This document shows positions 15,349 to 23,142 of a DNA stretch of 29,910 bases, piece after piece. The position numbers and the translations under genes were made by a program. The notes below the pieces were generated by a model that saw nothing but the letters and a program-made list of their open reading frames with translations, did no database searches and was not told the origin of the DNA. Position 1 is the first letter of the stretch. Every line of letters starts with the position of its first letter. This DNA is from UBA4874 sp002399435 (GTDB taxonomy: Bacteria; Bacillota; Clostridia; Caldicoprobacterales; DTU083): NCBI GenBank assembly GCA_036823195.1, contig DAISGI010000031.1, forward strand, positions 1-29,910. Reading direction: 5' to 3'.

Positions 15349-16110
15349 CTACATCATCTCTCTCATTTTCAACAGAACTTTTTTTTCAATACGCGAGACC
15401 TGAACCTGCGAAATTCCCAATTGTTCTGCAATTTCGCTCTGGGTTTTGTCACGAAAATACCGAAGGATGATAATGGTTCTTTCCCTTTCATCCAGTCTGG
15501 AAAGAAGATCCTTCAATGTAATGTGTTCCAGGGTATCCTCTGCCTGGGTGCTGTCCTCCGACATTTTGTCAATCAACAGAATGGGATTGTCATCATCCTC
15601 GTATATGACATCATAAATGGAGGCCGGAGTCTGCACCGCTTCCATTGCGTACACGATATCCTCGGAAGTCGTGCCCACGGCATCTGCAATCTCCTGGATA
15701 CTGGGATCCCTGTTCCATTTGGCCTTCAGCTGCTCCCTGGCGGATACTGCCTTGCTCACCAGCTCCTTGAGGGAACGGCTTACCTTGATCATTCCATCGT
15801 CTCTCAAAAACCGCTTGATTTCCCCCACAATCATGGGAACGGCATAGGTGGAAAACTGCACGTTGTATTTCGGATCGTAATTTTGAATTGCCTTGATCAG
15901 GCCAATGCATCCGAGCTGAAACAAATCTTCATATTCATAGCCCCGGTTCAAAAACTTTTTTACCAGGCTCTTGACAAGGGCAATGTTCCTGCGGACCAGA
16001 ATATCCTTCGCATCCTCCTCGCCATTCTGCGCCTTTTCGATCAGGACAAGGGTTTCTTCATGGGTAAGAAGGCGCCGGTCTCCATCCTGAAAGTCAGACA
16101 TGGCACTCAT
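15349..16110 (-). CDS. sigF: Forespore sigma factor SigF
   Basis: The first compartment-specific sigma factor, directing early forespore transcription. The 253 residues include region 2 (N-I-A-L-V-K-S-L-V-K-K-F, then G-C-I-G-L-I-K-A-I and F-S-T-Y-A-V-P-M-I-V-G-E-I-K-R-F-L-R-D-D), a short region 3 and region 4 ending in E-I-A-E-Q-L-G-I-S-Q-V-Q-V-S-R-I-E-K. SigG shares this pattern; the call as SigF rests on its place as third gene of spoIIA. Its ATG overlaps the spoIIAB stop by four bases, so sigma and its inhibitor are co-translated. Confidence 0.96.
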   Translation of the reverse strand: MSAMSDFQDGDRRLLTHEETLVLIEKAQNGEEDAKDILVRRNIALVKSLVKKFLNRGYEYEDLFQLGCIGLIKAIQNYDPKYNVQFSTYAVPMIVGEIKRFLRDDGMIKVSRSLKELVSKAVSAREQLKAKWNRDPSIQEIADAVGTTSEDIVYAMEAVQTPASIYDVIYEDDDNPILLIDKMSEDSTQAEDTLEHITLKDLLSRLDERERTIIILRYFRDKTQSEIAEQLGISQVQVSRIEKKVLLKMREMM

Positions 16111-16559
16111 CCGTCTTTCCCCATTTCAACCGCGTCACTCCGGATCCGTTTCAGCATTCGGACTTTTGTACCCTGACCGGGAGCAGAGTTCACCTCCACC
16201 TCATCCATGAAAGTTTCCATTACGGTAAATCCCATACCGGATCGTTCCAGCTCCGGCTTTGAAGTATACAGAGGCTGCCTGGCCAACTCCACATCCTCAA
16301 TCCCGCAGCCATGGTCGATCACTTCAATCGTCACAGTATGATCATCGATCCGCGTAATGACCCGGACCCATTCATTTGGATTGTCGTATCCATGTATGAT
16401 AGCGTTGGTAACGGCTTCCGAAACCGCAGTTTTAATATCGGCGATCTCTTCCAGAGTCGGATCCAGCTGGGATGCAAAGGCAGCCACCGCCACTCTGGCA
16501 AAGGATTCATTCTGGGATCTGCTTAAAAACTCCATTTTCATCTCGTTTTTGCTATTCAT
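16107..16559 (-). CDS. spoIIAB: Anti-sigma F factor, serine kinase
   Basis: Binds and silences SigF, and phosphorylates SpoIIAA. The 150-residue GHKL-fold protein has the N-box A-V-S-E-A-V-T-N-A-I-I-H-G-Y (45-58, with Glu48 and Asn52), the G1 box V-I-D-H-G-C-G-I (80-87), the G2 box S-G-M-G-F-T-V-M (107-114) and G-Q-G-T. Overlaps of four bases with both neighbours match the translational coupling that keeps the three proteins in proportion. Confidence 0.97.
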   Translation of the reverse strand: MNSKNEMKMEFLSRSQNESFARVAVAAFASQLDPTLEEIADIKTAVSEAVTNAIIHGYDNPNEWVRVITRIDDHTVTIEVIDHGCGIEDVELARQPLYTSKPELERSGMGFTVMETFMDEVEVNSAPGQGTKVRMLKRIRSDAVEMGKDG

Positions 16560-16900
16560 TCCGTTTTCCCCCTTATGCCTTTTATCGCGTCCTGGACGGT
16601 ATCATACACCTTCAATATCCGATAGAGCCCGGAAACTTCCAGCATTCTGTCCAGCTGGGCATTGATGTTGGTGATACAGACCTGCCCGCCCCGTTGCCGT
16701 ATGGTTTTATACCTTCCGATAAAAACACCAATCCCCGAACTGTCCATAAAAACCAGATTACTGAGATCCAGAATCAGATTTCTTATGGAAAGATCCTTCA
16801 GCTGTTGATCCAGGGCATTCCGGATGTCATCTGCGTGGTGATGATCCAGCTCTCCTTCCAGCTTTACAATCAGAATATCCTTTTTTCTCTTGTTGTTCAT
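16556..16900 (-). CDS. spoIIAA: Anti-anti-sigma factor SpoIIAA
   Basis: STAS-domain protein that, when unphosphorylated in the forespore, displaces SigF from SpoIIAB. With the start at 16900 it has 114 residues; the phosphorylation site lies in F-M-D-S-S-G-I-G-V, most likely Ser55 by alignment with the Bacillus protein. AGGGG is eight bases before this ATG. A TTG two codons earlier (16906), eight bases after GGAGG, is an alternative start. The matching phosphatase SpoIIE is not in the window. Confidence 0.96.
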   Translation of the reverse strand: MNNKRKKDILIVKLEGELDHHHADDIRNALDQQLKDLSIRNLILDLSNLVFMDSSGIGVFIGRYKTIRQRGGQVCITNINAQLDRMLEVSGLYRILKVYDTVQDAIKGIRGKTE

Positions 16901-16968
16901 CAGCAAGGCCCCTGCCTCCTTTGCCCATTCCTTTGAAATTATATATTTGAAATCATCTCATTAGATAT

Positions 16969-16995
16969 ATTCTTCAACAGGCAGGAATATCCTTC
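16969..16995 (-). promoter_or_regulatory. Sigma-H promoter of the spoIIA operon
   Basis: On the minus strand GAAGGATAT (16995-16987), exactly 11 bases, then GAAGAAT (16975-16969). This fits the sigma-H consensus RnAGGAwWW-N11/12-RnnGAAT at every defined position. Bacillus spoIIA is driven by sigma-H with Spo0A; I saw no clear Spo0A box here. Confidence 0.8.
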
Positions 16996-17030
16996 CACGA
17001 AGGCTGACTTATTTTGGCAGGTTTTAGGAT

Positions 17031-17062
17031 AAAAAATAAAAACCCCCACGACTTTTGTCGTG
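17031..17062 (-). terminator. Intrinsic terminator after the 73-aa gene
   Basis: On the minus strand CACGAC-AAAA-GTCGTG is followed by GGGGG and TTTTTATTTTTT. It closes the 17081-17302 gene and insulates the spoIIA promoter downstream. Confidence 0.85.
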
Positions 17063-17080
17063 AGAGTCTTTGCTTGTCTG

Positions 17081-17302
17081 TCAAACTTCCACTTCCTGGA
17101 TCTCCACCCGAATGGACTGGTGCTTGTTCAAATCCTCCAATATGCTGTTCTCATCCGGCCAATCTTTATATTTCTGTCGTTCCTCTTCCGTCAGAATCTT
17201 TTTATCAAGGATTTCCCTTCCGGTTAATTGTCGATTGCTGACCAAAGTCTGCAAGATGGGCTTGTTTTCCAAAACAGTAAGCAATGCATAGACATATTTC
17301 AT
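17081..17302 (-). CDS. Small protein of unknown function, 73 aa
   Basis: I do not recognise this protein. It has no membrane helix and no Cys. It starts M-K-Y-V-Y-A-L-L-T-V-L-E-N-K-P, then has a charged centre (E-I-L-D-K-K-I-L-T-E-E-E-R-Q-K-Y) and ends in V-E-I-Q-E-V-E-V, suggesting a helical cytosolic protein. GGAG lies ten bases before the ATG at 17302. The gene has its own promoter-like sequence and a good terminator, so it looks like a real single-gene unit between the L25-like gene and spoIIA. No function is proposed. Confidence 0.65.
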   Translation of the reverse strand: MKYVYALLTVLENKPILQTLVSNRQLTGREILDKKILTEEERQKYKDWPDENSILEDLNKHQSIRVEIQEVEV

Positions 17303-17338
17303 ATTTTCCAAGCTCCTTAACATATAATAGCGCTTACT

Positions 17339-17367
17339 ATTTTACTACATTATGGTACAGAATTCAA
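17339..17367 (-). promoter_or_regulatory. Promoter for the 73-aa gene
   Basis: TTGAAT (17367-17362), 17 bases, then TAAAAT (17344-17339) on the minus strand. The -35 begins only a few bases after the stop codon of the L25-like gene. Confidence 0.6.
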
Positions 17368-17369
17368 GA

Positions 17370-17714
17370 CTATAGCAATGGAACCGGCGGGGTTCCATCG
17401 GAGATCCCGCCCTCGATCCTGCCCTCCTCCTGCGCCCTCTGCAGGTCAATATGGATAATTTCCTTCGAGACGGGATCCCTCTGCAATTCCCGTATTCTCA
17501 CCAATTGTGTCTGCTCATTCAAGGATATATCAAAAACAGCATTTCCACCCGTATATTTGATAAAATTATCCACATCCTTTTTGCCAAACAAAACGGGAAT
17601 CGATTGATTCCCATTATCATACAATATTCCCGGAATATATCCCTGGCGTCGTAATGCTCTCGCCCTGGACTGCCGCATCCGCGTAGCAATCGTGAGCTGT
17701 TCCCTGTTGCTCAT
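17370..17714 (-). CDS. L25-like protein with only the N-terminal domain
   Basis: The 114 residues align with the 5S-rRNA-binding N-terminal domain of ribosomal protein L25/Ctc: R-A-R-A-L-R-R-Q-G-Y-I-P-G-I-L-Y, N-Q-S-I-P-V, V-R-I-R-E-L-Q-R-D-P-V-S-K-E-I-I-H-I-D-L-Q. Ctc-type proteins of Firmicutes normally carry a second beta domain of about 90 residues, which is absent here; the chain ends soon after the domain boundary with G-T-P-P-V-P-L-L. E. coli L25 is naturally single-domain, so function at the ribosome remains possible. It may be a general-stress paralogue with a full-length copy elsewhere. AAGGATGATTGC precedes the ATG. Confidence 0.8.
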   Translation of the reverse strand: MSNREQLTIATRMRQSRARALRRQGYIPGILYDNGNQSIPVLFGKKDVDNFIKYTGGNAVFDISLNEQTQLVRIRELQRDPVSKEIIHIDLQRAQEEGRIEGGISDGTPPVPLL

Positions 17715-17803
17715 GCAATCATCCTTTCAGCTTGCTAAAAAATAACAGTCCATAGTATATCCAAAACAACAGGTTTTAAACTCCGCAATTGCCCTGTCAG
17801 ATT

Positions 17804-19567
17804 TCATCCCGCTTTCCCATATGTCTCGAGAATAGCGTCCAGATCCCTTTCCTCCAGCGTTTCCCGGGCCAGCAAATTTTCTGCGATAGCTGCCAGTATC
17901 TTCCTGTTTTCCTGAAGAAGTGTCCGGACTTCCCGATAAAATTGATCCATGGTATTCTTACATTCCTGCAGTATTTCTTCCTGCACCTGCTGCATTCCGT
18001 TCCGATAAAGGACATCGTAATTCAGCAGACCTGATTTTGGATTCATGCCAAAGCGTCGTACCATATTGAGGATGGTTTCCGTGGCCTTTTCCAGATCATT
18101 GGACGCTCCGGTGGTAATATTTTTTTCGCCAAAGATCAGCTCTTCCGCAGCTCTGCCGGCCAGGCCGATCCGGATGCTGTTCTCCATATCCTTTTTCCGG
18201 TAGTACATACGGTCCGGCGGAATGTTCATACTGAAACCGCCAGCCCCCTTTGTGCTGGGAATAATCGTGATTCGGGAAACCCGGTTTTCCGGCACCATCA
18301 GCCTGGTAATCAGCGCATGCCCCGCTTCATGATAGGCCGTGACCTTTCTGTCCCGTTCGGCAATGGCGCTCCGGTCCTTTTTTTCCGCACCGGCAACGAC
18401 TGTGTAGAATGCCTTGTTCATGTCTTCTTCTGCAATACAGCCGCCGCCTCGCTTTGCCGCAAGGATAGCCGCTTCATTGAGCAGGTTTTCCAGCTTGGCG
18501 CCACTGAAATATACGGTCTGCTGAGCAACCTTTTCCAGATCCACGCTTTGGTCCATGGGCTTGTTTCCGGCATGAAGCTTCAGTATTTTCAGCCTGCTGC
18601 GGATATCCGGAAGCTGAATTTCAATGTGCCTGTCAAACCGTCCGGGCCGCAGCAGGGCTTCGTCCAGGGTATCCAGACGATTGGTGGCTGCAATGACGAC
18701 AATCCCTTCGTTGTCATGGAAACCGGACATCTCAGACAGGAGGGCATTCAGCGTCTGATCCCTCTCCTCGTTTCCACTGCCGTCCGCACTATCCCTCTTC
18801 TTTCCAAGTGCATCGATCTCATCAATAAAGATAACGCCTTTCCCATAACCTCTTGCTTTTTTAAACAGTTCCCGGATCCGGCTTGCACCAACTCCTACAT
18901 AAACCTGGACAAAATCCGAACCGGATACGGCAAAGAAAGGCACTCCCGCCTCCCCTGCCACCGCTTTGGCCATCAGGGTCTTGCCTGTCCCCGGCGAGCC
19001 GTAAAAAATGACACCTCTGGGCAAACGGGCACCATACTTCGTATATTTCTCCGGGTTTTGGATGAAATCCACCAGATCCTGTATGCTTTCCTTTGCTTCT
19101 TCATTGCCGGCGACGCTGCTAAAATGAACCGTCGACTTCTCCGGTTGTATGGAATTAATCGGAGATTTTCCCGGTTTGCCCTGCATTTGTTTTGAAGCAT
19201 TTTGCTGAACCGTGAAGACCAAAACCCCAAAGAGACTCATCATAAGCACCACGCCAATGATCTGCGAGCCCTGGATCCGTCCTGCCCTTTCGTCCACAGC
19301 AATGTTTTTCGTCAGCAGAATCTCCTTCAGGTTTTCCCTGCGTGGATTGTCCGTGAGAAACGACTTTCCGTTTTTGAAGACTCCTTTGATCCGATCCTCG
19401 TCTGTCAGATAAACCTTTTTTACTTCTCCCTCCTGAACAGCCTTCCGGAATGCATTATATGTTATTTTCTGCGGCCCTGGCACCCTTCGCTGCAGGAGCA
19501 CCGTCAGAACAGAAGCAGACAGAATCAGAACCACCAGAATAATTAAAATTTTGTTCTTTCGCTTCAA
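17804..19567 (-). CDS. ftsH: FtsH-family ATP-dependent zinc metalloprotease
   Basis: Membrane-bound AAA protease. The 587 residues comprise a first helix (7-25), an extracytoplasmic domain (about 32-100), a second helix (102-120), the AAA module with Walker A G-S-P-G-T-G-K-T (190-197) and Walker B V-I-F-I-D-E (245-250), R-P-G-R-F-D-R, and the protease with H-E-A-G-H (413-417) and the third zinc ligand Asp491 in A-S-N-D-L-E-K-A-T. The pore loop reads F-V-Q-V-Y-V-G-V-G-A instead of the common F-V-E-M-F-V-G-V-G-A, and the protein is shorter than housekeeping FtsH, so it may be a second paralogue; that needs the rest of the genome. The start is TTG, preceded by AAGGAGAAGGAAGAA. Confidence 0.92.
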   Translation of the reverse strand: MKRKNKILIILVVLILSASVLTVLLQRRVPGPQKITYNAFRKAVQEGEVKKVYLTDEDRIKGVFKNGKSFLTDNPRRENLKEILLTKNIAVDERAGRIQGSQIIGVVLMMSLFGVLVFTVQQNASKQMQGKPGKSPINSIQPEKSTVHFSSVAGNEEAKESIQDLVDFIQNPEKYTKYGARLPRGVIFYGSPGTGKTLMAKAVAGEAGVPFFAVSGSDFVQVYVGVGASRIRELFKKARGYGKGVIFIDEIDALGKKRDSADGSGNEERDQTLNALLSEMSGFHDNEGIVVIAATNRLDTLDEALLRPGRFDRHIEIQLPDIRSRLKILKLHAGNKPMDQSVDLEKVAQQTVYFSGAKLENLLNEAAILAAKRGGGCIAEEDMNKAFYTVVAGAEKKDRSAIAERDRKVTAYHEAGHALITRLMVPENRVSRITIIPSTKGAGGFSMNIPPDRMYYRKKDMENSIRIGLAGRAAEELIFGEKNITTGASNDLEKATETILNMVRRFGMNPKSGLLNYDVLYRNGMQQVQEEILQECKNTMDQFYREVRTLLQENRKILAAIAENLLARETLEERDLDAILETYGKAG

Positions 19568-19654
19568 TTCTTCCTTCTCCTTTCCCTGTCAAACAAAGAT
19601 CAAAACTTTATTTCAGAACAGTTTTCTAGTTTACATAATGTATAACACCTGTTT

Positions 19655-19683
19655 ATTATACACGCTATGACTTGATAAGTCCA
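19655..19683 (-). promoter_or_regulatory. Promoter for the FtsH-family gene
   Basis: TGGACT (19683-19678), 17 bases, then a perfect TATAAT (19660-19655) on the minus strand. Its -35 abuts the -35 of the opposite promoter. Confidence 0.6.
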
Positions 19684-19700
19684 CCATAACATTGTAAAAT
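19672..19700 (+). promoter_or_regulatory. Promoter for the second class A PBP
   Basis: TTGATA (19672-19677), 17 bases, then TAAAAT (19695-19700). The leader to the ATG at 19774 is about 65 bases. Confidence 0.6.
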
Positions 19701-19773
19701 GGTTTAGTTGTATTCTTAAATGGACAAAATATTAGATGGAATAATATCTGTCGAACCAAGGAAGGTGCAGAAT

Positions 19774-22443
19774 ATGTCCGAATCTCCTGAAAGTAGAAAA
19801 GAAAGCAGAAAGAAAAAAAACAGCAAAGCGAAAAAATCCACCCGGTCACGGTGGAAGAAAATATTATCAGTCATTGGTATTCTTTGCCTGGCAGTCCTGC
19901 TGACCGGAGCGATTTACCTGGCTTCCATTCTGGGATCCCTTCGGGATTTCAATCCAAAAGCACTGGAAAACTATGAGCAGACCTCTCTGGTATATGATAT
20001 GCAGGACAAACCGGTATCCAACATCCATGGCATTGAAAACCGGATCTATGTACCCCTGAATGAAATACCCAAGGATGTACAGAATGCATTCATTGCCGTG
20101 GAGGATATCCGCTTCCGGACCCATCCGGGTTTTGATGTCCGGAGAATGTTCGGCTCCCTGCTTCAGAACATTAAGGCAAGGGGCATTGTGGCAGGCGGCG
20201 GCACCATTACACAGCAGGTCGTGCGCAATACAGTGCTGACCCAGGAAAAGACCCTCGATCGCAAGGTAAAGGAAATCTTTCTGGCCTGGCAGCTGGAGCA
20301 GCAATATTCAAAGGACCAGATACTGGAAATGTATCTGAATGTCGTTTATTTTGCAAAGGGTGCCTATGGTATCGAATCCGCCGCCAGGACCTACTTCGGC
20401 AAGTCCGCCAGCGAACTGACGGTCGCAGAGGGAGCCATGCTGGCTGGAATCATCAAGAATCCCAACCGGAATTCTCCCTTTATCAACGCTGAGCGGTCCC
20501 AGCAGCGGAAGAATCTTGCACTTGATCTGATGGTAAAGAACCATTATCTGTCTCCGGAAGAAGGAGCAGCTGCAAAAAGGGAAACAATTCAATTTGCCGA
20601 GAACAAAAAGCCGGCTTATGTCCATGGCTATTTTATGGATATGGTGGTGGATGAGGCGGCAAAGTGCCTTGGCGTAAAGCAGGAAAAGCTGTATACCGGC
20701 GGATATCGGATCTACACCACAATGAACAGCGATCTACAGACTTATGCTGAGCAGCTGTATACCAAAGATGAACTGTTTCCCAAAAGCCCCATTTCAGGGA
20801 AAAGCAGCGAATCCGCTCTGGCCGTCATGGACACAGCAACCGGCGAACTGCGAGCTGTCCTGGGAGGGAAAAGCTATCCGGAGGGACAGACCCATGTGCT
20901 GAACCGGGCCAATGCCAAACGGCAGCCGGGTTCCGCCATAAAACCATTGGTTGTGTATGCGCCTGCCATAGAAAGCAATCAGTATACCCCTGTTACTTTC
21001 ATCGAAGATGCCCCCATTACCATAGGAAATTATTCTCCCAAAAACAGTGGCGGAAAGTTCAGCGGTATGGTTACCCTGAGGACGGCATTGGCAAAGTCCA
21101 TCAATATCCCCGCCGTCAAGGTACTGAATGATGTGGGCATTGAGAACGGGATTGAGACAGCAGAAAAGATGGGGATCCCATTTACGGAAAGCGATCACTA
21201 CAATCTTGCCATAGCGCTTGGCGGGATGGAGAAAGGGGTCAGCCCGGTTGAGCTGGCCAGCGCATACACTACCTTTGGCGATCGGGGAAGCTATAAGAGC
21301 AGCACCACGATTCGCCGGATCGATGATTCGCTTGGCCGGACCCTATACGAATACCGGCCCAAAAAAGAACAGGCCATATCAGAGGAAACGGCCTTTCTGA
21401 TCAGCAATCTGCTGCAGTCCGCTGCCGATACGGGCGGCACTGCGTCCCGTCTGAAGGGCCGGAATATAGCGGCAAAGACCGGTACAGTCCAGCTACCCAA
21501 AAATTCAGGGGTAAAGGGAAGCAATGATGCCTGGGTCGCCGCTTATAATCCGGAATATACCGTCGCCGTATGGATGGGATTTGATAAAAGGACCAGGGAA
21601 AATTATCTGCCTTCCGGTACCGCCGGCGGGAACTATCCTACGGAGATCTCGAAATATATATTTGATTATCTCTATCAGGGAAAGAAATTCCCCAATTTTC
21701 AGCAGCCTGTTGGAGTCATTGATGTGCGGCTGGATAAAAAGGCCCTGCTCGAGCAGCACAAAGTCTTGCTGGCCTCGGATATGACACCCGACGAATATGT
21801 ATTGAAGGAATATTTCAAGAAAAACACAGTCCCCACCGAACACTCCGATTATTGGACCACACCCATCCCCCCGTCCGATTTCAATGCGGTATGCAACGAC
21901 AAGGGATTGCCTGTTATTACCTTTACTCCACAGAATGACTACGCTGCCTATAATATCATGAGAACGGAGGGAGCGGACGGAGAGGCCGTCCTGATGCAGC
22001 AGGTACGCACCGGCGCGATGGATCCCGTGGAATGGACGGATACACAGGTGAAACCCGGCCAGAGCTATGGCTACTATATCGTACCGGTTCATCCCAATAT
22101 GAAGTCAAAAGGCGAACCTGTCCAGGGAGAAAAAACCAAAACCATATTTGTTCAGGTACCGGAAGCCCCTGAGAAAAACGACTTCTGGGACAAACTGCCG
22201 GATTGGCTCCACCCGGGTGATAAAACGGATAATCCAAACGGCTCCAACCCGGATCAGGACGACAACGGAGAAAAGCCGGGAAATTCGGCTGTGCCGGACA
22301 ATAAAGTCACTCCGTCTCCAACTCCGGAAGAGTCCGGAAATCCTGATGACAATGAGGAAGGAGAGAAAACGGGTACCCCGTCAGGGGATAACAACACAGA
22401 AAAAGGCCCGGGTTCGGATGCCACATCGAAACCGGGTCTGTAA
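19774..22443 (+). CDS. Class A penicillin-binding protein (PBP1A family), 889 aa
   Basis: Second bifunctional peptidoglycan synthase in the window. After a very basic, Ser/Lys-rich tail (1-28) and one membrane helix (about 30-50) comes GT51, with Glu110 in A-V-E-D-I-R-F and G-G-T-I-T-Q-Q-V-V-R-N (142-152). The transpeptidase has S-A-I-K (387-390), S-I-N (442-444) and K-T-G (568-570). Residues of roughly 690-790 look like a beta-rich, fibronectin-III-like domain, and the end is a long Pro/Asp/Asn/Gly/Glu-rich tail. It lacks the Cys modules of the first PBP. I chose the ATG at 19774, preceded by AAGGAAGGTG; an in-frame ATG at 19720 would add 18 poorly supported residues. Confidence 0.94.
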   Translation: MSESPESRKESRKKKNSKAKKSTRSRWKKILSVIGILCLAVLLTGAIYLASILGSLRDFNPKALENYEQTSLVYDMQDKPVSNIHGIENRIYVPLNEIPKDVQNAFIAVEDIRFRTHPGFDVRRMFGSLLQNIKARGIVAGGGTITQQVVRNTVLTQEKTLDRKVKEIFLAWQLEQQYSKDQILEMYLNVVYFAKGAYGIESAARTYFGKSASELTVAEGAMLAGIIKNPNRNSPFINAERSQQRKNLALDLMVKNHYLSPEEGAAAKRETIQFAENKKPAYVHGYFMDMVVDEAAKCLGVKQEKLYTGGYRIYTTMNSDLQTYAEQLYTKDELFPKSPISGKSSESALAVMDTATGELRAVLGGKSYPEGQTHVLNRANAKRQPGSAIKPLVVYAPAIESNQYTPVTFIEDAPITIGNYSPKNSGGKFSGMVTLRTALAKSINIPAVKVLNDVGIENGIETAEKMGIPFTESDHYNLAIALGGMEKGVSPVELASAYTTFGDRGSYKSSTTIRRIDDSLGRTLYEYRPKKEQAISEETAFLISNLLQSAADTGGTASRLKGRNIAAKTGTVQLPKNSGVKGSNDAWVAAYNPEYTVAVWMGFDKRTRENYLPSGTAGGNYPTEISKYIFDYLYQGKKFPNFQQPVGVIDVRLDKKALLEQHKVLLASDMTPDEYVLKEYFKKNTVPTEHSDYWTTPIPPSDFNAVCNDKGLPVITFTPQNDYAAYNIMRTEGADGEAVLMQQVRTGAMDPVEWTDTQVKPGQSYGYYIVPVHPNMKSKGEPVQGEKTKTIFVQVPEAPEKNDFWDKLPDWLHPGDKTDNPNGSNPDQDDNGEKPGNSAVPDNKVTPSPTPEESGNPDDNEEGEKTGTPSGDNNTEKGPGSDATSKPGL

Positions 22444-22455
22444 GATCCATTTGTT

Positions 22456-23142
22456 TTAGTCCAGCTTTTTCCGCTCCTCTTCGATTTCCTCCCGGGTGAC
22501 CGTACTGAGAGCGGACATTCTGCAGGTCAGTGCCTTGTCCAGAACCGCTTTTGCTTCTTCGGTCCGGCCTTGCTTCTGATAGAGGATTCCCAGGTGGTAG
22601 AGTGTCACTGCCTGGTCCCCTTTTTCTTCCTGAGCCTTTTTAAAATACTCAAAGGCTTTCTCCATATTTCCCATTCGATAATAGGTTTGCCCCAGATTGT
22701 CCAGCACCACGGGGTCCGTATCGTCGTAATCAAGAGCTTCCTGGTTGAACTTCAGGGCTTTTTCATAGTCTCCGGTCTCAATCAGCAGATATCCCAGGGA
22801 TCCATAGGTCTGTGAATTTTTCAACTGATGGTGAAGCTCCGTCATGGACTCCACTGCCAGATCCAGCTGTCCTTGCTTCCAGTGGGTAAGAGCCAGATTG
22901 ATCTTTGCATTGTTCTTTATTTTCGGCTTTCCGGGGAAAAACACAAGCAGCTTGTTGAAGAGTTTCTCCGCTTTGTCAAATTGTCCGGATCGAAGCAGCA
23001 AAACTCCATATGCCATTTGATAATTGGCGTTGGTGACACTGTGCTCCTCCGCTTTTTGATACCATTTCAAAGCCTCTTCCGTCTTTCCTCTGGAATGATT
23101 GTAAAATCCCCGAAAGCCATAAAAATTTCCGATTAACCCCAT
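22456..23142 (-). CDS. Tetratricopeptide repeat protein
   Basis: The 228 residues are nearly all TPR: units such as E-A-L-K-W-Y-Q-K-A-E, G-D-Y-E-K-A-L-K-F-N-Q-E-A-L, G-N-M-E-K-A-F-E-Y-F-K-K-A and G-R-T-E-E-A-K-A-V-L-D-K-A-L can be read, about six repeats, with no signal peptide. TPR arrays bind other proteins; no enzyme motif is visible. The ATG at 23142 lies inside the last codons of mrfB (10-base overlap), so it is translated with it and may be a partner of the MrfA-MrfB pair, which is inference. Its end is 12 bases from the end of the convergent PBP gene. Confidence 0.85.
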   Translation of the reverse strand: MGLIGNFYGFRGFYNHSRGKTEEALKWYQKAEEHSVTNANYQMAYGVLLLRSGQFDKAEKLFNKLLVFFPGKPKIKNNAKINLALTHWKQGQLDLAVESMTELHHQLKNSQTYGSLGYLLIETGDYEKALKFNQEALDYDDTDPVVLDNLGQTYYRMGNMEKAFEYFKKAQEEKGDQAVTLYHLGILYQKQGRTEEAKAVLDKALTCRMSALSTVTREEIEEERKKLD

